Of a stretch of DNA of 64,000 bases, positions 8,947 to 19,219 are shown in pieces. This stretch comes from Pseudomonas sp. KNUC1026 (GTDB lineage: Bacteria; Pseudomonadota; Gammaproteobacteria; Pseudomonadales; Pseudomonadaceae): the NCBI RefSeq assembly GCF_021650705.1, contig NZ_CP087138.1:2666001-2730000 (forward strand), in the 5' to 3' direction. A model generated the notes under the pieces. The model searched no databases, was not told where the DNA came from, and saw only the letters and a program-made list of their open reading frames with translations. How positions within the stretch are numbered: the stretch's first letter is position 1; every line of letters starts with the position of its first letter. Position numbers and translations under genes: made by a program.

Positions 8947-10504
8947 TTAGAGGCGGCTGAACAGGGTCAGTTGCGAGACCTTGCTGAACGTCAATTGCGC
9001 TGCTTGCAGCATGGTCTGCTGCAGCGTCATGCGCGAAACACTTCGGCATAGTCGCTGTTGCGGATCGACGAGGTCGTATTGGTGTTGGCCAACGTCAATG
9101 ACTGGTTGGTGGCAGTCTGGATATCCAGGGCATTGCCACGCGCACCGATGGAGCTGACCGCATTACCCAGGGTTTCGGCACCGCTGGTGAGGTTGGAAAG
9201 GCCAGCATTCAACTGCGCCTGGAAGTTCTGCTTGGCGGTGGTGTTGCCGTCGATCGGCGTGGTCAGCGCCTGGCGCAGTTGCGTCAGGGTGTCGAGGATG
9301 TTCTGGGTCTGGTGATTGTCCACCGCGACCTGGAACTGATCGCCGGCCTGTGCCGCGCCGCTGAGCTGGAAGGTCACGCCACCGACGCTCACCGAGGTGC
9401 CGGGAGCGGCCACGGCGGCGGTTGCCACCGGTTTGCTGTCGGCAGTCACGGGAGCCGAATACAGCGCAACGTTGTTTGCGTCGGTGTACTTCACCACCGC
9501 CGCGCCTTGCGGGAAGGTGCTGTTGTAGTGCCCGCATTGCTCACGCTGGCACCGGTGACCACCGCAGTCGAGGCGTTGCCCGGGTTGCGATTGGTGGTGA
9601 AGGTGTCAGGCGTGGACTGCAAGGTGAAAGTGCGGCCGGTCAGGGTGGTGGTAGCATCGTCACCCTTGGCCAGGTTCACGTCCAGGTTCAGGCTCAGGCC
9701 GCGGAAACCGATGCTCTGGCCGGTGGTGCTGGTCACCTGGCCGTTCTGCGACAGCTCGCCGGTCAGGTCATTGCCACTGGCGTCGGTGATCTTCAGCTGG
9801 GTCGCGCTGGTGAAGGTGAGCGTGTAGGGCTCGCCCTTGCGGAAGTCGGCATTGAAGGTTGGGCTGCTCTGCACCAGGCCATTGGAGATCACAGCCTTGC
9901 CGTCGGCATTGCCAGCGGTCACGGTAGTGCGAGCGGTGTTCACCGCCTGCTGGAACACCGAGTAGCCGGTTTCGTTGATGCCCACGGCCAGCTCATCGCC
10001 CACCTGCAAGGTCTGGACGGTCTGGTCGCCGTTGTAGCTGTAGGTGCCGTCGGCATTCTTGCTGAACGGTGCCACGTCGCTCTTGGAGCCGGAGAACAGG
10101 TACTGGCCGTTCTCATCCTTGCTGTTCATCAACGTTTGCAACTGGTCCTGGATCTGGCCCAGTTCCGAGGCGATCGAGCCGCGATCTGCGTCGGTCATCG
10201 CGCCGTTGCCTGCGCTCATGGTCAGTTCGCGGGCATGTTGCAACACCTGGGTCACGCTGGTCAGCACCGCTTCGGACTGGCCCAGTTTGTTGGCTACCGT
10301 GGTGGTGTTGCTGCTGTATTGCTTGAGCATCGAGCTCTGCTGGTCGAGCTGAAGCAAGCGCGCGGCGCCCACCGGATCGTCTGCGCCGGTTTTCACGCGC
10401 ACCTGGGTGGTAGCTTCCTCGCTGCTGGCGATCAGGTTGTTGTAGTTGCGCGCATAGTTGGCCGCGCTGCTTTCGAAATACTGGGCGGTAGAGATACGCA
10501 TCAT
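8947..10504 (-). CDS. flgL: Flagellar hook-filament junction protein FlgL (two apparent frameshifts)
   Basis: Second hook-filament junction protein (HAP3), joining FlgK to flagellin. The N-terminus MMRISTAQYFESSAANYARN and the flagellin-like helix VLTSVTQVLQHARELTMSAGNG are typical. The frame breaks near 9529, where one base restores GNYNSTFPQGAAVVKY, and again near 9026-9032, after which the conserved tail TLQQTMLQAAQLTFSKV...LTLFSRL is read to TAA 8947. Repaired length is about 519 residues. Start ATG 10504 has GAGGAG nine bases upstream; the adjacent ATG at 10501 is an alternative. Last gene of the flgFGHIJKL unit. Confidence 0.88.
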
Positions 10505-10517
10505 GCTGGGCAACTCC

Positions 10518-12562
10518 TCAAAGCGCGTTGATCAGCGTGTCGAAGATCGACTGCGCTGTCTTGATGATTTGCGAAGAAGCGGTGTAGTACTGCTGGTACT
10601 TCACCAACGATGAAGCTTCTTCATCCAGGCTCACCCCGAGACCGAGTCGCGGTTGTTCTTGGCCGTGTCGACCAGAGTGCCGGTGAGGCTTACGTCCGTT
10701 TTGGCCTGCGCAGCCTTAGCGCCGACGTTCTCCACCAGGGAGGCGTTGGCGTTGGTCAGGCTCATGCCGGTGTTGCCGTCGCGCACGCCGATGGTGGCTT
10801 TGGTCTGCAGCGCCAGCAGCTGCTGGGCGTTGCGGTTGTCGGTCTTGCCTGCCGAGTTGAACGCCACACTGAAACTGTCGGAGGTCGCGGGCGAGCCATT
10901 GAGGGTCATCTGCGCGCTGAAGGTCTTCTGCGCACCGCTGCCATCGAGGATCGGGTTGCCGCTGGCGTCGACCATCGGAATCGACAGGCTCAGGGTGTTG
11001 GCCTGGCCGGGCACGATGCTGCCGGTGCCGATCGAGGTGCCCTGGGCGTTGTACATGGTGTAGTTCTGGCTGCCGCCGCTGGCGGCGCTGAACACCAGTT
11101 TGACCGGGGTGGAGTTCTTCACCGCGTTCTGCATTTCGCTGAGCGCAACCGGGTCGCTGGTATCGAGCTGGGTAGTCAGCGTCGGTTGGGTGATGCTGCC
11201 GGTGCCGGTGTTGCTGCTGCCCGACGTGCCTACCAGGGGCGCTGCGAAAGCCAGCTTGCTGGGGTCGGTCAGGATGGTGCCCACGCTGTTGGTGCCCGAG
11301 CGGGTCGGCTGCACCTTGAAGCTGTCGCCGGCGCTGAGCGCGCTGCCGTTGAGCGAAAGCTGGAAGCCATCGATGGTCGGCGCAGGCGAATCGCTGAGCT
11401 TGAAGCTGCCCATCGAGGTGCCGTCGGAACGGGTCACGCTGTAATTGTCGGCGTCGCTGAACTTCACCTGGTAGTCGTAGGTGGTCAGCTGGCTGGTATC
11501 GGTAATTTTGACGTTCAGGTTGCCGGAGCCTGCGCTGTTGGTGATCGCACCAACGCTGCGCTGGGTGATGGCAATGCTGTTGTTGATGTTGCTGAACAGC
11601 GAGCTGCCGAACTGGCCGTTGGCATCCAGGCCCTGGCCCAGCTGCTTGTTGACCGAATCGCTGACGGTAAGCGCGATGCGCCCCAGCGAGTTGATGCTGG
11701 GGTTGAGCACGTCGTTGCGATAGCGCAGCAGGCCGCCGATGCTGCCACCGGTGGCCACCGAGGTGACGTCGGTGCTGAAGTTGGGCATCTGCAGGGTCAG
11801 CGAGAACTGGCCGCTGTCGGTGTTGCTCGGGCCGGCGCTGAGCTTGTTCGAATTGACCCCGCTCACCAGCGGTTGGCCGGTGCCCAGGTACACGTCGTAG
11901 TCGCCGCCGCGCTCCTGCACGGTCACGCCCACCAGTTCGTTGAGCGAGCGCACGGCTTCATTGCGCGCATCGAGCAAGGAGTTGGGCTGGGTGCCGGCAG
12001 CCGACAGCGCCGAAATCTGCTTGTTGAGCGAGGCGACCTGGCTACTCAGGTTATTCACCTGGTCCGAGAGCGCCGCGAGCTGGGAGTTGATCCCGTCGTT
12101 CTGCTGGCTCAGCTGGCTGGCAATCGATTGGAAACGGTTCGACAGGCCTTGAGCCTGGGTCAGCAGCAGTTGCCGTGCGGAGCTGTCATTGGGGCTCGAC
12201 GCAGCGGTTTGCAGCGAGGTGAAAAAGCTGGTCAGGGCCGAGGCAACGCCGGTGCTGCTGTCGGACAGCAGCGAATCTGCAGCATTGACCTGGGTCTGGT
12301 AAGCCGTGGCGTCAGCGCTCAGCGACGTGGTGGTCTGCAGCTGCCGGTCCATGTAGCCGTTGTAGATCCGGCGCACGTCGGAAATGGTCGCACCGGTGCC
12401 CAGGTAACCCACGCCGATGTTCTGCACGGCGCTGGCGGTCGTCGACACCGACTGGCGGGAGTAGCCCTTGGTGTCGGCGTTGGCGATGTTGTTGCCAATG
12501 ACGTTCATCGCCGCCTGGCTGGCCGACAGGCCGCTAACACCGATATTGATCAGATTCGCCAT
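10518..12562 (-). CDS. flgK: Flagellar hook-associated protein FlgK (apparent C-terminal frameshift)
   Basis: First hook-filament junction protein (HAP1). The N-terminal rod/hook signature (SASQAAMNVIGNNIANADTKG) and repetitive coiled-coil region are intact. As read, the frame stops after NRDSVSG at 10631. One extra base in the C4 run 10634-10637 continues the frame into the conserved carboxy-terminal coil (LDEEASSLVKYQQYYTAS ... IFDTLINAL) and a TGA at 10520-10518, giving 681 residues. This tail is needed for polymerisation in characterised FlgK proteins, so a real truncation should abolish filament attachment. Confidence 0.92.
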
Positions 12563-12576
12563 GGTTCAAACCTTAC

Positions 12577-13887
12577 TTACAAAGCCTTAGTGGTGGCGCT
12601 GCTGGCCGCGTAGTTCTCGTAACTCTGAAGCTGCCTGGCGATCGCGGTGATCTTGCTCGCGTAATTCGGGTCGGTGGCATACCCGGCCTTTTGCAGCTCT
12701 TTCACGAATTGTTCCGGGTTATCGGCAGCCTTGAGCACACCTTGATAGCGATCGTTGTTCTGCAGCAGGTTCACCAGGTCATGGAAGCTGTCGGCGTAAG
12801 AGCCGTAGGCGCGGAACTGCGCGGTTTCCTTGACCACCTGGCCGTTCTCGTACTCGCTGGTGACAGCGCGGGCCGAGTCGCCCTTCCAACTGCCGGTAGC
12901 CTTGATGTTGAACAGGTTGAAACTGCTGCTGCCGTCGTCCTGGCGCAGGATCGACTTGCCCCAGCCGGTTTCCAGCGCGGCCTGGGCCACCAGCACGGTG
13001 GGGTCTACACCGATGCGCGCGGCGGCATCCTGGGCCATCGGCAGCATGGTGGCGATGAATTCGTCGGGCGATTTGAACGCCGCCTTGTTCGGCGCCAGCG
13101 GCACCTGCGAGTAGCTGCGGGTGCCCGCAGCGGCGGCAGTGGCGCTGGCGATGTTCTGGGTCCAGTCGCCATAGCTGCCATCGCCCTGCCCTGCCTTGGC
13201 GGCGCTGGCAGCATTGGCTGCATTGGCACCAGCCACCGCCTGGGCGATGGTCGAAGGCGCACTGCCCGGCACCCGGATGGCGTTGGCCTTTTCCGGGTGC
13301 AACAGCGTGAATTTGGCGGTGGTGTCGCCATCGCGCACCAGTTTGCTGGCGTCGCCGGACGGCACGATGCCGGCCAGCAGGCGGTCAGCCGTTTTGCTGG
13401 GCAGTTGCAGGCGGCGCTCGTTGAGCTTGGCCATGTCGCTGCGTACCGAGGCGTTGCGGCCCTCGGCGGCAGCGTCACGCTGAGCACCGAGCATGTGCTG
13501 GCTGTTGTCCAGTGTACGGTTGAACGGGTTGCGGCCGTCGCCCACGCTGTGGCCGGCGGTTTTGGAGAGCTGGCGCATCAGCACGTTCTGCAGGCCGATG
13601 CCGTTGCCCTGGTGCGACATGCTCACGGCCAGCTGCTGGTCGTACATGTCCTGGTACTGCTTGACCGTAGAGCTGTTCATCGGGTTGTCTTCGGCGAACA
13701 CGTTGTTGGCCGAGCGCATGGACTTGAGCATCTCGCCGACGAACACCGACTCGAACTCCTGGGCCACCTTGCGCAGGTTGGCCTCGCTGTCGCGGTCACC
13801 GTACTTGAGCGAACTCAGGCGGTTCAGGTCGGTATAGGCACCGCTGTCGGCTGCGCCGGTCGAAGTGCCGCCCTTGGGCATGTCCAT
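12577..13887 (-). CDS. flgJ: Flagellar rod-capping protein / peptidoglycan hydrolase FlgJ
   Basis: 436 residues with the two-domain build of gammaproteobacterial FlgJ. Residues 35-110 form the rod-binding domain (AQEFESVFVGEMLKSMR, NPMNSSTVKQYQDMYDQQLA). A low-complexity Ala-rich linker follows at about 210-255, then a glucosaminidase domain from about 270 to 425 with the catalytic glutamate in ALETGWGKS (Glu306). It opens the peptidoglycan layer for the growing rod. ATG 13887 was chosen over the in-frame ATG at 13881. It lies 11 bp after the flgI stop. Confidence 0.95.
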   Translation of the reverse strand: MDMPKGGTSTGAADSGAYTDLNRLSSLKYGDRDSEANLRKVAQEFESVFVGEMLKSMRSANNVFAEDNPMNSSTVKQYQDMYDQQLAVSMSHQGNGIGLQNVLMRQLSKTAGHSVGDGRNPFNRTLDNSQHMLGAQRDAAAEGRNASVRSDMAKLNERRLQLPSKTADRLLAGIVPSGDASKLVRDGDTTAKFTLLHPEKANAIRVPGSAPSTIAQAVAGANAANAASAAKAGQGDGSYGDWTQNIASATAAAAGTRSYSQVPLAPNKAAFKSPDEFIATMLPMAQDAAARIGVDPTVLVAQAALETGWGKSILRQDDGSSSFNLFNIKATGSWKGDSARAVTSEYENGQVVKETAQFRAYGSYADSFHDLVNLLQNNDRYQGVLKAADNPEQFVKELQKAGYATDPNYASKITAIARQLQSYENYAASSATTKAL

Positions 13888-13898
13888 GAGCTCGGTCC

Positions 13899-15011
13899 TC
13901 AGATCACGATCAGGTCGGCTTGCAACGCGCCGGCCTGCTTCAAGGCTTCGAGAATCGCCATCAGGTCACTCGGGGCAGCGCCCACCTGGTTGACCGCACG
14001 CACGATCTCGTCAAGCGTAGTGCCGGGGCCGAACTTGAACATCGGCTTGGCTTCCTGCTCGGCATTGACCTTCGAGCGCGGCACCACGGCGGTCTGGCCG
14101 TTGGACAGCGGGCCTGGCTGGCTGACGATCGGGTCTTCGGTGATGGTCACGGTCAGGCTGCCGTGAGTCACGGCCGCCGGCGATACCTTGACGTTCTGGC
14201 CGATCACGATGGTGCCGGTACGCGAGTTGATGATGACCTTGGCCATGGCCTGGCCCGGATCGACTTCCAGGTTTTCCAGGATCGACAGGTAATCGACGCG
14301 CTGGTTGGGGTCCAGTGGCGCGGTGACGCGCACCGAGCCGCCGTCCACTGCGGTGGCGACGCCTGGGCCGAGCAGCTCGTTGACCTTGTCGACGATGTGC
14401 TTGGCGGTGGTGAAGTCGGGGCGGTTCAGGTTCAGGGTCAGGTAGTTGCCCTGATCGAAACCACTGGGTACCGAACGCTCCACGCTGGCACCGCCAGGGA
14501 TGCGGCCGGCCGACGGTACGTTGACGGTGATCTTGGAGCCGTCGCGGCCTTCGGCATCGAAGCCGCCGACCACCAGGTTGCCCTGGGCGATGGCGTAGAC
14601 GTTGCCGTCGATACCCTTGAGCGGGGTCATCAGCAGGCTGCCGCCGCGCAGGCTCTTGGAGTTACCGATCGACGACACGGTGATGTCGATGGTCTGGCCA
14701 GGCTTGGCGAAGGGCGGCAGGTCGGCATGGATCGACACCGCTGCAACGTTCTTGAGCTGAGTGGTGCTGGTGCCGGCGGGCACCTTGATGCCGAACTCGG
14801 CGAGCATGTTGTTGAAGGTCTGCAGGGTGAACGGGGTCTGGGTGGTCTGGTCACCCGTGCCGTCCAGGCCCACGACCAGGCCGTAGCCGATCAACTGGTT
14901 GCTGCGCACGCCTTGTACGCTGGCGATATCCTTGAGCCGTTCAGCCTGGGCAACTCCGCCCAGGCCCAGAAACAGGAAAGCAGCCACCAGCACAGCGTTG
15001 AGTTTGGTCAT
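13899..15011 (-). CDS. flgI: Flagellar P-ring protein FlgI
   Basis: P-ring subunit, assembled around the rod in the peptidoglycan layer after Sec export. The first 23 residues ([22 protein letters not shown]) form a signal peptide ending in AQA. The mature protein begins [20 protein letters not shown], near-invariant in FlgI. 370 residues from ATG 15011; a GTG at 15023 is an in-frame alternative directly after the flgH stop, and neither has a strong ribosome site. Needs FlgA (encoded at 23969) as periplasmic chaperone. Confidence 0.95.
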   Translation of the reverse strand: MTKLNAVLVAAFLFLGLGGVAQAERLKDIASVQGVRSNQLIGYGLVVGLDGTGDQTTQTPFTLQTFNNMLAEFGIKVPAGTSTTQLKNVAAVSIHADLPPFAKPGQTIDITVSSIGNSKSLRGGSLLMTPLKGIDGNVYAIAQGNLVVGGFDAEGRDGSKITVNVPSAGRIPGGASVERSVPSGFDQGNYLTLNLNRPDFTTAKHIVDKVNELLGPGVATAVDGGSVRVTAPLDPNQRVDYLSILENLEVDPGQAMAKVIINSRTGTIVIGQNVKVSPAAVTHGSLTVTITEDPIVSQPGPLSNGQTAVVPRSKVNAEQEAKPMFKFGPGTTLDEIVRAVNQVGAAPSDLMAILEALKQAGALQADLIVI

Positions 15012-15023
15012 GTTCGTGCGCAC

Positions 15024-15719
15024 TCAGAAAGGGTAGTACGGGCTGCCGAAAAACCGGTCCAGCCAACCAGGCTGGCTCGCTTCCGCGAAGGAGCCGGTGC
15101 CCGAATAGGTGATGCGGGCGTCGGCGACACGGGTGGACGACACGGTATTGTCGGTTGCAATGTCATCTGCACGAATCAGGCCAGCTATGCGCACAAGCTC
15201 TTCACCGGTGTTGAGCGTCAGCCATTTCTCGCCGCGCACCGAGATGATCCCGTTGGGCAGCACATCGGCCACGGTCACGGTGATCGATCCCGTCAAGGTA
15301 TTGGCTTGCGCAGACTTGGCGTCGCCGTCGGTGGAGCGGGCGCCGCTGTAGCCGACGCCGAGGTTGGCATTGCCGCCGGTGAGCGGGTTGGTGCCGCTCA
15401 CCCCACCGCCGAACAGCGAGGTCAGGCCCAGCTTGTTGCTGCTGTCCTTGCTCACCTTGGAATTGGCGCTCTTGGACGCCGACATCTTCTCGTTCAGGGT
15501 GATGGTGATGATGTCACCGATGCGGAACGCCTTGCGGTCGGTGTACAGGTTCTGGTCGAAACCGGCCTGGTAGATCGAACCGTTATTGGCAGCCGCAGGC
15601 AGCGGTGTGCGCGGCAGCACCGGTGCGTAGTACGGATCGTTGGGCTTGGGCGGCGGCGACATGCAGCCACCCAGTACGGTGGAACCGATCAGCAACACAG
15701 CGACAGGCAGACGTTTCAT
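15024..15719 (-). CDS. flgH: Flagellar L-ring lipoprotein FlgH
   Basis: 231 residues. A lipoprotein signal peptide ends in the lipobox LGGC (Cys19), then a short linker and the FlgH core ([45 protein letters not shown]). It forms the outer-membrane L ring that lets the rod pass. The order flgG-flgH-flgI is the standard one and the gene is cotranscribed from the flgF promoter. Confidence 0.96.
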   Translation of the reverse strand: MKRLPVAVLLIGSTVLGGCMSPPPKPNDPYYAPVLPRTPLPAAANNGSIYQAGFDQNLYTDRKAFRIGDIITITLNEKMSASKSANSKVSKDSSNKLGLTSLFGGGVSGTNPLTGGNANLGVGYSGARSTDGDAKSAQANTLTGSITVTVADVLPNGIISVRGEKWLTLNTGEELVRIAGLIRADDIATDNTVSSTRVADARITYSGTGSFAEASQPGWLDRFFGSPYYPF

Positions 15720-15771
15720 TTGAGCTTCGACCTCACGGGAGTTACTGATCCTTCAGCCGGTTAACGGGCAA

Positions 15772-16557
15772 TTACAGGTTCTGAGTCAGGGCGCCCAGCA
15801 TCTGGTTGGCGGTGGAGATGACTTTGGAGTTCATCTCGTAAGCGCGCTGGGTGGTGATCATGTTCACCAGCTCCTCGACGGTGCTGACGTTGGAGTTCTC
15901 CAGGGTGTTCTGCAGCACGGTGCCGAAGCCGTTCAGGCCCGGGGTGCCGACGTTGGGCGCACCACTGGAGGCGGTTTCCAGGAAGAGGTTGCCGCCGATG
16001 GCTTGCAGGCCGGCCGGGTTGACGAAGTCAGCCGTCTGGATGTTGCCGATCACCTGCGAGGCAGCGTTGCCGGCTGTGGTGATCGACACGGTGCCGTCGG
16101 TGCCTACGGTGAAGCTCTGCGCCTGAGCCGGGACGATGATCGCAGGCTGCAGCGGCGTGCCGTTGGAGGTCACGATCTGGCCGTCGGAGTTCAGGTGGAA
16201 GGTACCGTCGCGGGTGTAGGCGATGGTGCCGTCGGCCTGGGTGATCTGGAAGAAACCGTGGCCGTTGATGGCCATGTCCAGCGGCTGGTCGGTAGTCTGC
16301 AGGCTGCCTTCGGTGAAGTTCTTCTGGGTGCCGACGATGCGCACACCGGTACCGACCTGCAGGCCCGAAGGCAGCTGGCTGTCCTGGGTCGACTGGGCAC
16401 CGGGCTGGCGCTTGATCTGGTAGAGCAGGTCCTGGAACTCGGCACGGTCTTTCTTGAAGCCGGTGGTCGAGACGTTGGCCAGGTTGTTCGAAATGGTGGC
16501 CAGGTTGGTGTCCTGGGCCGCCAGGCCGGTTTTACTGACCCAAAGAGCTGGAAGCAT
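15772..16557 (-). CDS. flgG: Flagellar distal rod protein FlgG
   Basis: 261 residues, the standard FlgG length. It starts MLPALWVSKTGLAAQDTNLA, with the rod/hook N-terminal motif ATISNNLANVSTTGFKKDRAEFQ, and ends with the paired C-terminal helix VEELVNMITTQRAYEMNSKV. Together with FlgF it builds the rod between the basal body and the hook. Confidence 0.97.
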   Translation of the reverse strand: MLPALWVSKTGLAAQDTNLATISNNLANVSTTGFKKDRAEFQDLLYQIKRQPGAQSTQDSQLPSGLQVGTGVRIVGTQKNFTEGSLQTTDQPLDMAINGHGFFQITQADGTIAYTRDGTFHLNSDGQIVTSNGTPLQPAIIVPAQAQSFTVGTDGTVSITTAGNAASQVIGNIQTADFVNPAGLQAIGGNLFLETASSGAPNVGTPGLNGFGTVLQNTLENSNVSTVEELVNMITTQRAYEMNSKVISTANQMLGALTQNL

Positions 16558-16612
16558 GCTGTTCTCCTGTACGCCGCCGGGCGGCCGGTACTGTCAATAA
16601 AGGTGTGGGTTA

Positions 16613-17353
16613 TCAGGACATCTGCAGGACGCGTGCCATCGCCTCGTCATCTTCCTTGGCGGTGGTCATCATCTTGATGTGCATCTCGAATTGGCGGGAA
16701 AGCGACATCACCTGGGTCATCTCTTCGACCGCATTGACGTTGCTGCCCTGCAGGAAACCCGAAGACACCTGAACGTTCGCATCAAGCGCCGCTGGTTGGC
16801 CGCTGGTGGTACGGATCAGCCCGTCGGTGCCTTTGGTCAGTTCGCTGTCCTTGGCGTTGACCAGCTTGAGCCGGTCGACCACCGCCATCACCGATGGGCT
16901 CTGGCCCAGCGAGCGAATGCTGATGGTGCCGTCCTGGCCGATCTCGATCTTGTCGTCCGGCGGCACGGCGATAGTGCCGCCATTGCCCAGGACCGGCAGG
17001 CCGGTGCTGGTGCGCAACACGCCGAGCGCATCGATGTTCAGGCTGGCGCTTTTGGTGTAGGCCTCCTTGCCATCGGCACCCTGCACCGCGATCCAGCCTT
17101 CGCCACCGATGGCGATGTCCAGGTCACGGCCGGTCTCGATCATCGGGCCGCCGCTCATGTCGGTGGCCGGGCGCTCGGTCATGGCGTAGGCGCGCGAAGG
17201 CTGGGTATCGCCGAACACCGGCATGGAGCGTGCCTGTTCGAGGTCCTTCTGAAAACCGTTGGTGGAAACGTTGGCGAGGTTGTTGGCATGCACCTTCTGC
17301 GCGAGCGCGTTCTGGCTGGCACCGGTCATGGCAACGTAAAGCATCTTGTCCAT
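16613..17353 (-). CDS. flgF: Flagellar proximal rod protein FlgF
   Basis: 246 residues from ATG 17353, preceded by GAGGGAG seven bases upstream; the longer open frame upstream is non-coding sequence. It has the rod signature ALAQKVHANNLANVSTNGFQ and the C-terminal helix VEEMTQVMSLSRQFEMHIKM. It is the first gene of the flgFGHIJKL unit and lies about 55 bp behind a sigma-54 promoter element. Confidence 0.96.
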   Translation of the reverse strand: MDKMLYVAMTGASQNALAQKVHANNLANVSTNGFQKDLEQARSMPVFGDTQPSRAYAMTERPATDMSGGPMIETGRDLDIAIGGEGWIAVQGADGKEAYTKSASLNIDALGVLRTSTGLPVLGNGGTIAVPPDDKIEIGQDGTISIRSLGQSPSVMAVVDRLKLVNAKDSELTKGTDGLIRTTSGQPAALDANVQVSSGFLQGSNVNAVEEMTQVMSLSRQFEMHIKMMTTAKEDDEAMARVLQMS

Positions 17354-17407
17354 CGAGCATCTCCCTCGGCGCGCTTGCCACCGAAAACTGTGAGTTGCCA
17401 TGGCTAT

Positions 17408-17423
17408 AGCAAAGGGCGGGCCA
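17408..17423 (-). promoter_or_regulatory. Sigma-54 promoter of the flgFGHIJKL operon
   Basis: Minus-strand TGGCCC-N5-TTGCT: GG of the -24 box at 17422-17421 and GC of the -12 box at 17410-17409, with the required spacing. It lies about 55 bp before the flgF start. In Pseudomonas this unit is a class III (RpoN/FleR) operon, which matches. Confidence 0.8.
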
Positions 17424-17518
17424 ACTTTGAGGATATTTCTGTAAGCCGCGTGATACGGGGCTTGAAGCGAAGCGGAGGTTTTTTTGACGGGATGGAGGCG
17501 CCGAAAAAACGTCGAGCT

Positions 17519-17537
17519 TTTGCCGCTTGGCGGCAAA
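17519..17537. promoter_or_regulatory. Palindrome TTTGCCGC-N3-GCGGCAAA upstream of the flgF promoter
   Basis: Perfect 8-bp arms around TTG, about 105 bp upstream of the -24 box of the flgF promoter, where NtrC-type activators usually bind. The same half-site GCGGCAAA occurs three times upstream of flgB. It could be a FleR or FleQ enhancer; alternatively it is a weak terminator for the small secreted-protein gene. Confidence 0.4.
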
Positions 17538-17582
17538 GCTGCAAGCTGCAAGCTGCAAGCTGCAAGCTGCAAGCTGCAAGCA
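17535..17582. repeat. Tandem heptamer repeat (GCAAGCT)n
   Basis: Five full copies of GCAAGCT (17541-17575) with partial copies on both sides. It is non-coding, between flgF and the small secreted-protein gene. The period of 7 would shift frames, so frames read through it (repeating SCKLQAA) are not genes. A slippage-prone microsatellite, probably variable between strains. Confidence 0.9.
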
Positions 17583-17634
17583 AGGGAGTCTGGCGCTTCG
17601 GGGTTTGTCACTGGCTGCCAGGGGCAGCCGGTGC

Positions 17635-17814
17635 TCAGGGGCGGCAACCCGCGTTCTGGTAGGGGCCAGCGAAACGCTGGAATTGCGGGCCGGGGTCGAT
17701 CTGCACGCAGACGACCTGGCCGCCTTCCATCGCGCGGTATTTGTACCAGGGGGCGGGGCCGGCATTGGCACTGCCGGCGAGCAGTGCCAGCAAGGTGAAT
17801 GAGCGTAGAACCAT
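17635..17814 (-). CDS. Small secreted protein of unknown function
   Basis: 59 residues from ATG 17814, with GGAG about eight bases upstream. A clear signal peptide (MVLRSFTLLALLAGSANA) is followed by a mature region of about 40 residues, WYKYRAMEGGQVVCVQIDPG, containing two cysteines. I do not recognise the family. It sits between flgE and flgF on the coding strand of both operons, 60 bp after flgE, so it is probably transcribed with flgBCDE. A role in the periplasm during flagellum assembly is possible but unsupported. Confidence 0.65.
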   Translation of the reverse strand: MVLRSFTLLALLAGSANAGPAPWYKYRAMEGGQVVCVQIDPGPQFQRFAGPYQNAGCRP

Positions 17815-17874
17815 CTTCGAGACTCCAGTGGACAAGAGCCGGAAAACCGGCGGCATCCTTGCCGCCCTCACCCA

Positions 17875-19191
17875 TCAGGTCATCTGGATGATGGTCTGCA
17901 TGATGGTGCTTTGCGTAGAGATGGTCTTGGCGTTGGCCTGGTAGTTGCTCTGCGCCTTGATCAGGTTCACCAGCTCTGCGGTCAGGTCGACGTTGGACTC
18001 TTCCAGCGCACCTGCGTTGAGGGTGCCCATGGTACCGCTCTGCGGGGCGCCGACCACGGGCACGCCCGAGGACGCCGATTCGCGCCAGCCGGTGTTGCCG
18101 TTAGGCGTCAGGCCTTGCACGTTGGCGAAGTTGGCCAACACCACCTGGCCGATGGTCTTGGACTTGCCGTTGCTGTAAGTGCCGAACATGTTGCCTTCGC
18201 CGTCGATGCTCAGGGTCGTCAGGCTGCCGGTGGCATAGCCGTTCTGATCCTTGGCGGTGACCGCGGAGCTGGTGTTGTACGAGGTGGTTGCGGTCATGTT
18301 CATGACCAGCCCGCCGTCAGCCGGCGCGGAGCCGTTGGCAGCCATCACGCCTGCGGCGTTCTTGGCGGCCGGCACCCAGTCGGTCAGGGTGAACTTGCCG
18401 TTGGCGGCCTGGGTGAAGCCTGCGCCTACGGTCGGCGTGCCGACACTGGTGGTGCCGAGCACGCCAGCGGAAGAGAAATTCAGCGTCGCGGTGTAAGGCA
18501 CGGTGCTGGTCGGGTCATGCGGGTTCACACCGTCGACAGTGGCGTACATGGTCCACTGGTTGGTGTTGTCCTTGACGAAGTACTGGCTCAGGCTGTGCGA
18601 GTTGCCCTGGCTGTCGTAGATGTCGGTGCTGAAGCTGTAGTTGTAGGTGTTGGTGTCCTTGGCATCGAACGGCGTAACGCTGGGCGCTACGGCGCTGGAG
18701 TTCAGGTTCATGGTCTCGGACAGGCTGTCGCTGGGCTTGGGCGCCAGCGCCGAGGTGTCGACCTTCAGCGGAATCAGCACGCCCTGGACGACCTTGCCGT
18801 CGGTGTCCACGCCATAGCCCATCAGCTGGTTGTTGTTGGCGTCGACGATGTTGCCCGACTTGTCGGTACCGAACGCACCGGCCCGGGTGTACACACGGGC
18901 GCCGTTGTCGCTGGTCATGAAGAAGCCGTTGCCATTGATGGCCATGTCCAGGCTGGCACCGGTGTTGGTGATGGTGCCCTGGTTGAACTGCTGGGAAATC
19001 TGCTCGGTGGTAACGCCGGAGCCCACACCGTTCTTGGCACTGCCCAGGAACAGCGAGTTGGCGTACACATCACCGAATTCGGCGCGCGACGATTTGAAAC
19101 CGGTGGTCGCCGAGTTGGCGATGTTGTTGCCGGTGACGTTGAGCGCGGTGTTGGCTGCGTTGAGGCCGCTGAGGCCGACATTGAAAGACAT
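17875..19191 (-). CDS. flgE: Flagellar hook protein FlgE
   Basis: 438 residues. The N-terminal rod/hook motif LNAANTALNVTGNNIANSAT and the C-terminal helix VDLTAELVNLIKAQSNYQAN flank a variable, Ser/Thr-rich middle (about 130-340) that forms the outer hook domains. The hook is the flexible joint between basal body and filament. Confidence 0.97.
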   Translation of the reverse strand: MSFNVGLSGLNAANTALNVTGNNIANSATTGFKSSRAEFGDVYANSLFLGSAKNGVGSGVTTEQISQQFNQGTITNTGASLDMAINGNGFFMTSDNGARVYTRAGAFGTDKSGNIVDANNNQLMGYGVDTDGKVVQGVLIPLKVDTSALAPKPSDSLSETMNLNSSAVAPSVTPFDAKDTNTYNYSFSTDIYDSQGNSHSLSQYFVKDNTNQWTMYATVDGVNPHDPTSTVPYTATLNFSSAGVLGTTSVGTPTVGAGFTQAANGKFTLTDWVPAAKNAAGVMAANGSAPADGGLVMNMTATTSYNTSSAVTAKDQNGYATGSLTTLSIDGEGNMFGTYSNGKSKTIGQVVLANFANVQGLTPNGNTGWRESASSGVPVVGAPQSGTMGTLNAGALEESNVDLTAELVNLIKAQSNYQANAKTISTQSTIMQTIIQMT

Positions 19192-19219
19192 TGCTTAATC
19201 TCCTGGCCGATGTAACGGC

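Noticed and set aside
3377..10637. Glycosylation and filament genes as true decaying pseudogenes
   Set aside because: All breaks are single missing bases at homopolymers with the rest of each gene conserved, and the same error occurs in unrelated genes such as hemN and glcE.
10610..12613. 667-codon open frame on the plus strand opposite flgK
   Set aside because: It is the antisense shadow of flgK: high GC leaves the opposite frame open. It shows no family motif and has Ala/Gly/Val/Arg/His-rich composition.
13920..15764. 614-codon plus-strand frame opposite flgI and flgH
   Set aside because: Same shadow effect; both flgI and flgH are complete and well conserved on the minus strand.
17484..17802. 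Short plus-strand frames with repeating SCKLQAA residues
   Set aside because: They are translations of the GCAAGCT microsatellite and not genes.
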